DNA from: Cladopsammia gracilis
Lineage: Eukaryota > Cnidaria > Anthozoa > Scleractinia > Dendrophylliidae
Assembly (NCBI GenBank): GCA_022457155.1
Contig: JAJGOT010000020.1
Span: forward strand, 1,045,001-1,109,000
Length of the DNA: 64,000 nucleotides
Reading direction: 5' to 3'
Below, in pieces: positions 34,960 to 45,111 of the stretch (position 1 is the first letter of the stretch; every line of letters starts with the position of its first letter). The position numbers and the translations under genes were made by a program. The notes beneath the pieces are model-generated. The model was not told where the DNA came from and did no database searches. It worked only from the letters and a program-made list of their open reading frames with translations.

Positions 34960-35511
34960 CACTGTAAAAATGGACTAGTTAAAATAACTATTTTAATTAG
35001 TTGTAACTAAAAATAATGGTCATTTTAACCGTTCTTAATAGTCAAAATTGTCGACAAAAGAAAACAGTTAAAATAACTTTTATAAAAGGTTATTGTTACC
35101 ATTTACATTAGTCATAAACATGGACTAGTTAAAATAACCAATATGATTGGTTGTGACTAATAAGAATGGTCATTTTGACCATTCTTAAGAGGCGAAAATA
35201 TTAACTAAAGAAAAAAGGTCAGAATAACTTGGAACGAAAAGTTGTTTTGACTTACTGTATTAGTTACAATCAGTTATAATATATTAGAGTGATTTTACTT
35301 CATCTGTGAAATAGTTAGTAGAATAGTACGCACTATTAGACTATAATTCCATTGTTTCCTTTTGTTTAATTTGGACTATCACAAACTAATTGTTAGATAG
35401 ATGGGGTTAGTTTCTAGAGAAACTGTGGTGCTGCGTCGGTGGGGGTGGAGCACAAGAATTTGGTTTTATCGACTGAGTCGATAAGGTAAATTAGCGACCG
35501 TAAAAAGATTC

Positions 35512-35562
35512 GAGAAAGCTGACGTTTCGAGCGCTAGCCCTTCGTCGGAGCGAATCAAGGGA
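35512..35562 (-). ncRNA. Hammerhead-like motif in left arm
   Basis: Inverse of the motif at 37092-37142. The minus strand reads CTCCGACGAAGGGC and then GAAACGTC, with the same U-to-C change. Confidence 0.5.
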
Positions 35563-35879
35563 TTGTGGGTAGTGTGTGGTTTTATATAGTAGGAGGAGCT
35601 CCGCCATTGGTGGAAATTTTGTGACGTGAAAAACAAATGTAAATTAGTTGAATGAAAAGCGTTCGTTAATTCCGTGGGGTTTGAGAGTGCCGATTCGAAA
35701 GATGATTTTTTGTTCTAAGTTTTTACGGCTTTCTGTGTTGCCCTGGTGTAGGGAAACGCCACAAATTGTCATGTGTTGCTTAGAATGGTTAGCAAGATTG
35801 AAATGACGCACGACTGGTTTGGATGCGTCTTTGTAATTTTTTTCAACGTCTCGGAGATGTTCTCGAAAACGTACCTACC

Positions 35880-37181
35880 TACCTTTTTGTAGGCTACGTC
35901 GAAAAGAAATTTTTCGATCAGTACCAAGGAGCTAAACCCGAGCTCTACGGCCGCTACATCGATGACTGCATTGGCGCTACCTCTTCCAGTAAAGAAGAAC
36001 TTAATCAGTTCATAACTTCTGTCAATACTTTTCATCCGGCTCTAAAATACACCTGGGAAATTTCTGAAACCTCTGTCGCTTTTCTTGACATCAATATTTC
36101 GATCAACGGCAACAGTTTATCCACAAGTGTGCACTACAAACCTACAGATTCCCACAGTTATCTGTTACATTCATCCTCACATCCATCACACGTTAAAAAC
36201 GCCATTCCGTATTCTCAATTTCTCAGACTTCGACGTCTTTGTAGTAATGACTCCGATTTTTCCAACAAATCGGAAGAAATGTGCCAGTTTTTCAAGAAAC
36301 GTGGGTACCCTGACTCTGTTGTTAAAACGGGCCAACAACGTGCACAACAGATCGACAGGCAATCAGCACTACAAACATCACAGAAGGAAGAGAACGAGAG
36401 AATTCCATTCACCCTCACTTTCCACCCACACAATCACACAGTCAAAAGCATCATTTTAAAAAATTTCAAATTGCTCCAAAACGACCCAGAAACTGGCAGA
36501 ATTTTTTCACAACCCCCACTAATTTCATTCAAACGTGACAAAAATATAGGCAACTTTCTAGTTACGAGTACACTGAAATCTGACGATGAACCGGGAACTT
36601 TTAAATGCGCACGCACACGATGCAACACTTGTCCTTTCATTCACAACGCCAACAAAATAACGGGACCTAAACGATCTATTAAAATCACTGATCGTTTTAC
36701 ATGCACCTCCGTAAATTTTATCTACTGCATAACATGCACTTTTTGCAAAAAGATATACATTGGCGAAACAGGGAGGAGACTGGGCGACCGTTTTCGAGAA
36801 CATCTCCGAGACGTTGAAAAAAATGACAAAGACGCATCCAAACCAGTCGCGCGTCATTTCAATCTTGCTAACCATTCTAAGCAACACATGACAATCTGTG
36901 GCGTTTCCCTACACCAGGGCAACACAGAAAGCCGTAAAAAATCATCTTTCGAATCGGCACTCTCAAACCCCACGGAATTAACGAACGCTTTTCATTCAAC
37001 TAATTTACATTTGTTTTTCACGTCACAAAATTTCCACCAATGGCGGAGCTCCTCCTACTATATAAAACCACACACTACCCACAATCCCTTGATTCGTTCC
37101 GACGAAGGGCTAGCGCTCGAAACGTCAGCTTTCTCGAATCTTTTTACGGTGGCTAATTTACCTTATCGACTCAGTCGATAA
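35880..37181 (+). pseudogene. Penelope RT C-terminus plus GIY-YIG endonuclease
   Basis: The frame is open from 35823 to 37181 (452 codons), but the first 20 residues derive from the inverted arm and are not genuine. The real part begins near LFVGYVEKKFF and contains the catalytic YIDD (residues 45-48 of the frame), a Cys trio (C262, C267, C270) and the GIY-YIG core IYCITC...IYIGETGRR with an Arg-rich helix RFREH. Compared with the inverted left arm, the right arm lacks 13 nt at about 36940, so the last ~70 codons are read in the wrong frame. N-terminal RT is absent. Not functional by itself. Confidence 0.88.
37092..37142 (+). ncRNA. Hammerhead-like motif in right arm
   Basis: CCGACGA, hairpin GGGC-TAGC-GCTC, then GAAACGTC. 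The first box differs from the consensus CUGANGA at one position (C for U), which would weaken cleavage. An inverted copy lies at about 35512-35562 on the minus strand in the left arm. Confidence 0.5.
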
Positions 37182-37239
37182 AACCAAATTCTTGTAATTG
37201 TTAGATAGTGTTTCACAGATGAAGTAAAATCACTATAAG

Positions 37240-37810
37240 AGGCGAAAATATTAACTTAAGAAAAAAGGTCAGAATAACCTTGAATGAGTAGTTGTTTTGA
37301 CTTATTGTATTAGTTACAATCAGTTACAATGGTCATTTTGACCATTCTTAAGAGGCGAAAATATTAACTAAAGAAAAAAGGTCAGAATAATCTTGAATGA
37401 ATAGTTGCTTTGACTTACTGTATTAGTTTCAGTCCGTTAGACTTTATTATTTCAGTAACAGCTGATGCCATATGTCAAACTGACATTTTAACTATTATTA
37501 CGTGGTTGAAACAACTATTTAAAAAACACCATTGTAAAAATTTCTAACAACCCTCTACTCAAGACAAAGTGAAACAATTAGTCTTAAATAAAGGTGTTGT
37601 GTAAAAGCGCTTTGATTCGACAACGAGTCACGTAAACTCATCTTGATACTGCATTTTATTAACTATAATTCTAGGTCAGGGCAAAATTAACTAATTCATC
37701 AAAGTGATATTAACCAATTCGGGGTAATATGACTATAATTGTTACCGCGATTGATTTAAATTTATACGAATTAGTCGAACTAATTCTTGATTCAGAGAAT
37801 CATGATTACT
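37240..37810 (+). repeat. Internal repeats of the 17.5-kb element
   Basis: A block of about 90 bp starting AAGAGGCGAAAATATTAACT occurs three times (35191, 37238 and 37348 onward). It is rich in TTAAAATAAC and AGTTACAATCAGTT motifs. Non-coding. Confidence 0.65.
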
Positions 37811-38050
37811 GGTAATGTCTGTCGTGGGATTGCTTGATGTACTGACTGTTTTATTTCAAGTCACACTTCCTTTGGGATTAAAAATGCCGCTGTTTGGTCT
37901 GGTCTTTTGTGCAAGCTTATGTTTTTCGTTTCTTCTTGTTTCAGTTTTGTTTTTTTCACGGCAAGTACGACTAAACTCGCCTGGCCGAATTCGTCAGAAA
38001 GCTGAAGAAAATCTAGAACTGAAATCCACTCTGGCCTAGAACGGACCTTC

Positions 38051-38087
38051 ATGTTGTTAGCCATGGTCGCGGTCGGCGTAGTAACAG
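38051..38087 (+). CDS. Candidate small exon (12 codons)
   Basis: ATG TTG TTA GCC ATG (the second ATG has a good context), a short hydrophobic run MLLAMVAVGVVT, then a consensus donor G|GTAAGT. It ends one base into a codon. The acceptor-flanked block at 50982-51016 fits this phase. No domain is visible. An overlapping minus-strand frame (MANNMKVRSRPEW, start 38064) also has a good start context, so the strand is uncertain. Confidence 0.25.
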
Positions 38088-38604
38088 GTAAGTGCCGCAA
38101 ATAAAATATATGTAACTATAAAAGTAGCACAAACCCTTCTTTCAACTGTCTCAATTTCACGTTTCAAACATCACAAGACGGAGCTATTATCATTAGCAGA
38201 ATCATGATTATTTTGTATGCAACGACTTCAATTCTATATATAATCCAAGATGCCGTTGAAATAGAATCTTCCCGCCAAAACTTTCATGCCACGCGATGTC
38301 CGTACCAAATATCTTTTTGTGTGTGCATCTCTAACCAGACCAAATATGAGCATGTTTCCAATAAAACCGACCATTTTATGTGCGACATATCGGTGCAGTT
38401 TTGCGTTTTTATTTGAATGATAAAGCGTTGCCCGCGTAAATTAAACCGACATGAATCGCCTTTGTTAAAGACTATCACGCATGCCATGCGTTATCAGTTC
38501 GGAAATCGGCACATGAGCTGTCTGTCATTTAAAACCAATTTCCATAAAATTCTAAGTATTAACCCCTGATTGAATATTAAATAAACCGAAGTTCAACTGA
38601 CAAC

Positions 38605-38770
38605 AGCAAAGGAAAGTTCACTTATGTTAGCTCGGGGCCGTAGTTTTGTCAAGGCAAGACATGTGCTTGCCTACTGGCAATTTCCTTGATGAGGTTGTCT
38701 GTAATGGCAGCCTTGCTTGGGCTCATCCTGCTTAATAGAAGTTGACACTTCTCCTTTTGACCCAAATGGA
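38605..38770 (+). repeat. Direct repeat, copy 1 of 2
   Basis: Near-identical to 51168-51325 in the same orientation. Shared core: GCCGTAGTTTTGTCAAGGCA and TGGCAGCCTTGCTTGGGCTC. The two copies flank the 11.8-kb foldback. Confidence 0.8.
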
Positions 38771-39180
38771 TCAGATATCAATTGAAAGCTAATACAACTG
38801 ACTTAATCAACAATTGTCTCAGTCACAGTTTAGAAATATTACTTTTGCCACAGCTGAGTTTAATAAAACGTTCTCTGATCATTATGATTTGTGTATTGTT
38901 TTAACGAGAATTCTAGTTTGCTTTTGTACTCGTATTTTTGAAGATAAAGTAACTTTAATTCAAATTGAGTTTTAAAACTCAGGTCAATAATTAATGATAC
39001 ATAAGTAGATAATAAATATACGATTGTTTGTTTAAGGTCCTCGCTAAAACAATTCTGTCAGATACGGGTATATACTCTGTGTTAGCACACCATATAGTCG
39101 CCCTCTATTGTAGTGCTACAGTGATGTGTACTATATTATGTTGTATCCGTTTTATTCTTGTTTATACCCACACACCCATC

Positions 39181-39258
39181 ACTGACCTTACCTGTCCTTA
39201 TTCGTCCTTATCTGTCCTTATTCATCCATTTTTGTCCTTATTCGTCCTTATATGTCCT
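39181..39258 (+). repeat. Decamer satellite, first segment
   Basis: About eight units of TCGTCCTTAT / CTGTCCTTAT, cut off at 39258 by a tRNA-derived repeat. Confidence 0.9.
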
Positions 39259-39870
39259 TTTTAACCCGTGAAAATACGCGCATGCGTAATGAACGGGTTA
39301 TCGGTAACGGCGACAGATATGCAAATGAGTCACTCACTCGCTCACTCCTTCCATCAGCTGTAAACTTAGTGACGTAATGCTTTGTTACGAATGCGTTTTG
39401 TAACAAGAACAGCGTGAATCCAGCGATAACAATAACTAAATTGGTGTAAACGAATATAAACAACAATAAGCTTAAAGATGTTTCGCATTTGGAGTCTTTA
39501 ATGCAACGTTAAAATCGATCTAAAAGGAATTTTCAACTGAGACATGCGTTTTGATGGTTATCTACCTTCAAGTAATAAAATATATCACGTCTCAAGTCAG
39601 TGGTTACGGTGGTCGAGTGGTGTAAAGCGCGGACTTACAGCCGAAAGGCCCAGATTCGAATCTCGCTCGGGCCGGCGTTCTTTTTTCTTTTCTTTCTTCT
39701 TCGGACTGAAAGTGATGTACTGAATTTTTATTTTTTGCGTTTGTCAAAAATCCTTACGTTTAATTTTAAACAAAATATTGGACCGTGACAGAGTGAAAAC
39801 ATAAGCTCATCGCAATATTGCGATACGCTAGCATTTCAAATTCACGGGTTGGCTCTAATGAGCCTTTGAT
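39259..39870 (+). repeat. tRNA-derived repeat inserted in the satellite
   Basis: Same family as 31500-31973: start AACCCGTGAAAATACGCG, end TTCACGGGTTGGCTC. Its tRNA-like part (39608-39676) has a better A-box, TGGTCGAGTGG, and the B-box AGATTCGAATC. About 130 bp of extra sequence lies before it. It splits the decamer satellite cleanly. Confidence 0.78.
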
Positions 39871-41930
39871 CTGTCCTAATTCGTCCTTTTCTGTCCTTAT
39901 ATGTCCTTATTCGTCCTTATCTGTCCTTTGCTGTCCTTATTCGTCCTCATTTGTCCTTATTCGTCCTTTGCTGTCCTTTTCTGTCCTATTCTGTCCTTTT
40001 TCGTCCTTATCTGTCCTCATCTGTCCTTATTCGTCCTTATCTGTCCTTTACTGTCCTTATTCGTCCTTTTCTGTCCTTATCTGTCCTTATTCGTCCTTAT
40101 CTGTCCTATTCTGTCCTTATCTGTCCTTATTCGTCCTTATCTGTCCTTTACTGTCCTTATTCGTCCTTTTCTGTCCTTATCTGTCCTTATTCGTCCTTAT
40201 CTGTCCTTTGCTGTCCTTATTCGTCCTTATCTGTCCTTTGCTGTCCTTATTCGTCCTTATTTGTCCTTATTCGTCCTTATCTGTCCTTTTCTGTCCTTTT
40301 TCGTCCTTATTTGTCCTTATTCGTCCTTATCTGTCCTCATCTGTCCTTTTCTGTCCTTATTCGTACTTATCTGTCCTTATTCGTCCTTATCTGTCCTTTT
40401 CTATCCTTATTCGTCCTTTTCTGTCCTTATATGTCCTTATTCGTCCTTATCTGTCCTTTGCTGTCCTTATTCGTCCTTATTTGTCCTTATTCGTCCTTTG
40501 CTGTCCTTTTCTGTCCCTTTCTGTCCTTATTCGTCCTTATCTGTCCTATTCTGTCCTCATCTGTCCTTATTCGTCCTTATCTGTCCTTTGCTGTCCTCAT
40601 TCGTCCTTATTTGTCCTTATTCGTTCCTATTCGTCCTTTGCTGTCCTTATTCGTCCTTTTCTGTCCTTATTCGTCCTTATCTTTCCTTTTCTATCCTTAT
40701 TCGTCCTTTTCTGTCCTTATCTGTCCTTATCTGTCCTTATTCGTCCTTATCTCTCCTTTGCTGTCCTTATTTGTCCTTATTCGTCCTTTTCTGTCCTTAT
40801 TCGTCCTTATATGTCCTTAACTGTTCTTATTTGTCCTTATTTGTCCTTATTCGTCCTTGTCTGTCCTTATTTCTCCTTATTAGTCCTTATCTGTCCTTTT
40901 CTGTCCTTATTCGTCCTTATCTGTCCTTTTCTGTCTTAATTGGTCCTTTTCTGTCCTTATCTGTCCTTATTCGTTCTTATCTGTCCTTTGCTGTCCTTAT
41001 TCGTCCTTATCTGTCCTTTGCTGTCCTTATTCGTCCTTATTTGTCCTTATTCGTCCTTATCTGTCCTTTTCTGTCCTTTTTCGTCCTTATTTGTCCTTAT
41101 TCGTCCTTATCTGTCCTTATTTGTCCTTATTTGTCCTTATTCGTCCTTGTCTGTCCTTATCTGTCCTTTTTCGTCCTTATTTGTCCTTTTCTGTCCTTTT
41201 TCGTCCTTATCTGTCCTCATCTGTCCTTATTTGTCCTTAACTGTCCTTTTCTGTCCTTATTCGTCCTTTTTTGTCCTTATCTGTCCTAATTCGTCCTTTT
41301 CTGTCCTTATCTGTCCTTATACGTCCTTATCTGTCCTTTACTGTCCTTATTCTTCCTTATTTGTCCTTATTCGTCCTTATCTGTCCTTTTCTGTCCTTTT
41401 TCGTCCTTATTTGTCCTTATTCGTCCTTATCTGTCCTCATCTGTCCTTTTCTGTCCTTATTCGTACTTATCTGTCCTTATTCGTCCTTATCTGTCCTTAT
41501 CTGTCCTTATCTGTCCTCATATGTCCTTATTCGTCCTTATCTGTCCTTATTTGTCCTTATTCGTCCTTATCTGTCCTTTTTCGTCCTTATTTGTCCTTAT
41601 TCGTCCTTATCTGTCCTTATTCGTCCTTATGCGTCCTTATTCGTCCTTATCTGTCCTCATCTGTCCTTATTTGTCCTTAACTGTCCTTTTCTGTCTTTAT
41701 TCGTCCTTTTTTGTCCTTATCTGTCCTTATTCGTCCTTATCTGTCCTTTGCTGTCTTTATTTGTCCTTATTTGTCCTTATTCGTCCTTATCTGTCCTTTT
41801 CTGTCCTTTTTCGTCCTTATTTGTCCTTATTCGTCCTTATCTGTCCTCATCTGTCCTTTTCTGTCCTTATTCGTCCTTATCTGTCCTTATTCGTCCTTCT
41901 CTGTCCTTATCTGTCCTTATTTGTCCTAAA
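39871..41930 (+). repeat. Decamer satellite, 206 units without an indel
   Basis: The 10-bp unit YNGTCCTTAT occurs 206 times in exact register. Variants CTGTCCTTTT, CTGTCCTTTG and CTGTCCTCAT recur in ordered blocks. A rare TCGTACTTAT at 40361 and 41461 shows a duplicated block 1100 bp apart. The unit contains no stop codon in any forward frame, which creates several very long false ORFs. Confidence 0.97.
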
Positions 41931-42649
41931 AATTAAAGTGTATTTTTACAACAGTAAAAATGTAAAATTACACTTGTTCATAGTGTAAACCATTACACTA
42001 AAATTATGATGTAATATTACACATGATATTAGATACTTTTACACTATGTTTAAGTGTAAAACTGTAGGCAGTTTTTATGGAAATAATATTACACAGTAGA
42101 AAGTCTATTTTTACACTTTTTTTATTGTAGCATAATACGCAAGTTCTTGTGTACTTTTACACCATTAACAGGATAAATATAAACCACTGTAAGAGTAGTT
42201 TTACACTTGTAAAGTTATAGAATTAAACGCACATTCTAGAGTAAGTATGGTCAAATAACAAAGTTTTATAACACAACTGTAAGAATGTTTTACTGTATAA
42301 GTCTGGTAGCAAAGACAAGACTGAGAATCGCACATTAAAAATCTGAAAAACATTTTGTTGCAAAAACTAGCCAGAAGACAAAAAGAGTACAGCTGAGAGT
42401 ATGCTTACCACTTTAAAATACAGGCTGAACTTGCCGGCTGTCAAAGGCAATTTATAGCCGCTGATATAAGTCATATAAGATCTATTTAAAATAAAATAAT
42501 ATACTGAGCCTGGGTTGGGAACCTGACACTTCGAAACATCATGCACGTACCTATACGATTGCATAGCTCTTGAATTTCAATTTTCAGTTACCGGTGAGGA
42601 CGGTGAGTTTACCGTTTATATTTTATATTGGTATCCGTATATATACATG

Positions 42650-43246
42650 AGGCCCTGTTAGGGGGGGTATGCATGTCCCCCGTCTGAATTTCAAATCTTG
42701 TCATGTCGCAATTTCGGAAGCTCCTTACGTCGCTGTCGGAATTTCGTCCACTGCCTCGCTGAAGTTTTGAAACATTGGAATGTCCCTGTCGAAATTTTGC
42801 TTAATAATTTTATCCTAAGGGGACCATACAGGGCTAATAAAGTGATATCTACGTGATTCTTTTTAAAGTAAAATATTAAAATCAGTTACAAGATTCATCG
42901 ATGTGTGCTTATTTGCACTGCACAAAGTTATACTGAAGTCCAAGCGATTTGGCCGAATTACTGTTCTGCCATATAACGTGAGTATTGGTCTGGATTCAAC
43001 AGACCAATAGACCACATTAGGACGGTTTTTATTGTAAGACACATTTTAATTTTCCAAAATATTATACTACGTTGTCTTAAGTCGCTGTCGAATTCTTAAA
43101 GCATGTAATTCGCTGTCGTTTTCTTCCTTTTTCCTGTCGCTATCGCACGATCTCGGCAGTGGTCTTGTCGCTCGTCGCCATTTCATTTTCCTGATGTCGC
43201 TGTTTCGAGGCCATGTCGCCTGTCGGAATTTACCATAACAGGGCCT
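42650..43246. mobile_element. hAT-like non-autonomous element, 597 bp
   Basis: Inverted ends AGGCCCTGTTA / TAACAGGGCCT with an 8-bp duplication (TATACATG at 42642-42649, CATACATG at 43247-43254, one mismatch). The interior has scattered GTCGCTGTCGGAATTTC motifs. No transposase. Confidence 0.75.
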
Positions 43247-43600
43247 CATACATGAAAGTAATTCATGTACTGATTAAATCAACATGAAATTCACAATAAA
43301 GTGAAGATGCACGTAAACGCAACCGACATTTTTGTGGTCACAAACAACGAAACAGACCAAACAATGACTCCCTGATTTTCTGAACAGATGATATCCTGTA
43401 TTGCGGTTACCCACTTTGTTTTATTTTACTCGTCGATTTGTTTCTGCTTTCGTACTTTCGGATCTCACATTCGGACCGTGATTAATCTGTACAAGTTAAG
43501 GCGAAAAGAGTCCATTTGAAGTAACTGACGTAGAACATTTTACGTGCACTGTTTTCTGAACAGGACAAAAGCAGTGTCTAATGCGGTTTCCGCGGGGAGA

Positions 43601-44206
43601 TCAGAGGAAGCTAAACTGACATTGCGAGAATTTTTCTCCAATCATGATAAAGAAACTTGATAACTTTCTTAATGCTTCAGCCGCAGTATGCCTCTTTCTG
43701 TTCCGACAGTCATCGAAGAAGGTTGTAACGTAAAACCTCCGTGACTTTTTTTTATATTTTGAGATAACAAAATTCAACTGATTCAACAACTCGCCATCAG
43801 ATGAAAACAATGTAGCCCAATAGACAGTAGAGGCTGTAAGCGAATGGCTTACCAGTTTGGGTAAACCGCCAGTGAACCGTACAAGGAATATCAGTGGAAT
43901 ATGTCAAGGCTTTTCTGAGTGAGTATAATTCTAAGTTGTGTTGCTTTTGTTCCAAATGGTGGTCACTGCATGGGTGCTTAAAAAACTGCAATAAAACCGG
44001 GTTTTACCTCTGGGCTTGAGTTTCCCTCTTGAATTTGAATTGCCTTCAGCTGAAGCAGGCAGTTTTTCTGCCTGAAAAATGTTATTTGGTTGAGGGGAAA
44101 CAATGCCGCCGCTTGTTTGATATAAATTTATCAGCTTTGAATCCATGAATATGGAGTTTGACCTCTCAATCTGCTTTTTAACACTGGACTTGACTGTGTA
44201 GGACAA
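43601..44206 (-). CDS. Possible minus-strand exons, unrecognised
   Basis: The minus-strand ATG at 44206 opens 66 codons (MSYTVKSSVKKQIERSNSIF at the start) to a donor GAG|GTAAAA at 44008. A second open stretch (43965-43852) follows an acceptor ATGCAG and ends at a strong donor ACTG|GTAAGC. A third frame (43810-43601) follows. The phases of the first two do not match directly. I recognise no domain. It may be a decayed gene of the surrounding element. Confidence 0.2.
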
Positions 44207-44431
44207 TTAAGCCAGAGGGGACAAGCATAGGAGAACTAGCGAAATACACCTAACGTATGTATATGTTTCATGATGTTGGGTTCGTACAGTTTTATATGGA
44301 TCGTTTGTATGAGTGCTCGTTGGCGAGGCGAGCGCATTTCAGCGCGAAAAAGTCACGTGACAAGACGGCCTACAATGAAGACTGTTTTCCCTTGAATTTT
44401 ATTTTTTATGGCATTGATTTGTCGTTTTCAG

Positions 44432-44579
44432 ATATGGATATTGATGGCGACGTAGTACTTGACCTTGTTGAAAACGGAGGGAGTACCTTAGGAGCAGAAA
44501 TCATCCCGAATGTCGGACACCGGCTGAAAATGTTTAGGATAATAAATTATCTCGCGCGGCATCAGGGAGACGGCAACAT
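44432..44579 (+). CDS. Internal exon with SAM-like motif
   Basis: Acceptor TTGTCGTTTTCAG ends at 44431; donor AT|GTAAGT follows 44579. The exon's reading frame gives MDIDGDVVLDLVENGGSTLG and then EIIPNVGHRLKMFRIINYLA. The order (D-G-x-x-L-L ... I-P-x-V-G-x-R-L-K ... I-x-x-L) matches the C-terminal half of a SAM domain, a protein-protein interaction fold. The upstream half must lie in another exon, which I did not find. It sits 200 bp left of the Gypsy insertion, inside the TTAA element, so it may be a captured host exon or part of an element gene. Confidence 0.42.
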
Positions 44580-44783
44580 GTAAGTGAAACACGTGTAGAA
44601 TGGATATTTACATCTGAGGTATTTATAGGTATTTAGTAATTTGGACTTTTGAATCGTGTATCAGCTACAATCAAAATAATCATTGCATATAGCTTTCAAA
44701 GGAAAGCGATAAATTAAGAATAATTATTTGATTGCATGAGCCTGTGATTAAAATGCGATTTCAATAGTATTACGTAAAGGTGT

Positions 44784-44987
44784 TGTAGTACCACGCGGTT
44801 AATAATAAAAACTCCGTTTATTCCCGAGCGTTACATGTCCATTTCAGCTCCGATTCACAACGCGAACTAACCGAATAAATTACAACATACCGTACTTATA
44901 TACATGCAAATAAGGAATCTCACGTGTGCATTAACATTTCATTCATTCCTTCGCTTCAACGTGCGCGTTAACACTCTGTACACTACA
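44784..44987 (-). repeat. 3' LTR of the Gypsy element
   Basis: 204 bp. On the minus strand it begins TGTAGTGTACAG and ends GGTACTACA. It appears identical to the 5' LTR. Confidence 0.95.
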
Positions 44988-45001
44988 TTCCCTCCTTCGA
45001 G
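44988..45001 (-). promoter_or_regulatory. Polypurine tract
   Basis: The minus strand reads CTCGAAGGAGGGAA directly against the 3' LTR, the expected plus-strand primer site. Confidence 0.8.
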
Positions 45002-45111
45002 TAAACGCATGCATGCCGGTACTGAATTTAACTAAACAAGAAAGCAAAGTCTTTTAAGGCTGCAAAGCCCTTAACGTCCAAAATAAAGTCTTTGAAACGT
45101 CGAGTCCTTAG

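Larger units (their letters stand above)
35401..37194 (+). mobile_element. Penelope-like retroelement with ~415-bp inverted arms
   Basis: A perfect 14-bp duplication TAATTGTTAGATAG lies at 35387-35400 and 37195-37208. The left arm (35453-35870) is an inverted copy of the right 3' end (about 36783-37194), including the C-terminal coding part. The body is 5'-truncated in the reverse transcriptase. A unique 52-bp stretch (35401-35452) precedes the left arm. Same architecture as 2123-3673 but from a different family. Confidence 0.92.
35287..37239. repeat. Small inverted-repeat element hosting a Penelope insertion
   Basis: AGTGATTTTACTTCATCTGT (35287) and the inverted copy ACAGATGAAGTAAAATCACT (ending 37239) flank about 145 bp once the Penelope insertion 35401-37194 and one duplication copy are removed. 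Confidence 0.6.

Noticed and set aside
35823..35880. N-terminal 20 residues of the 452-codon ORF
   Set aside because: They come from the inverted arm (antisense of the C-terminal coding part), not from a reverse transcriptase.
39818..41988. Very long overlapping + strand ORFs (155-462 codons) with LFVLICPYSSLSVL-type repeats
   Set aside because: They are the 10-bp satellite translated; the unit has no stop in any forward frame, so all three frames are open.
43601..44206. Transposase gene of the TTAA element
   Set aside because: No recognisable catalytic motif, and exon phases do not join; kept only as low-confidence exons.
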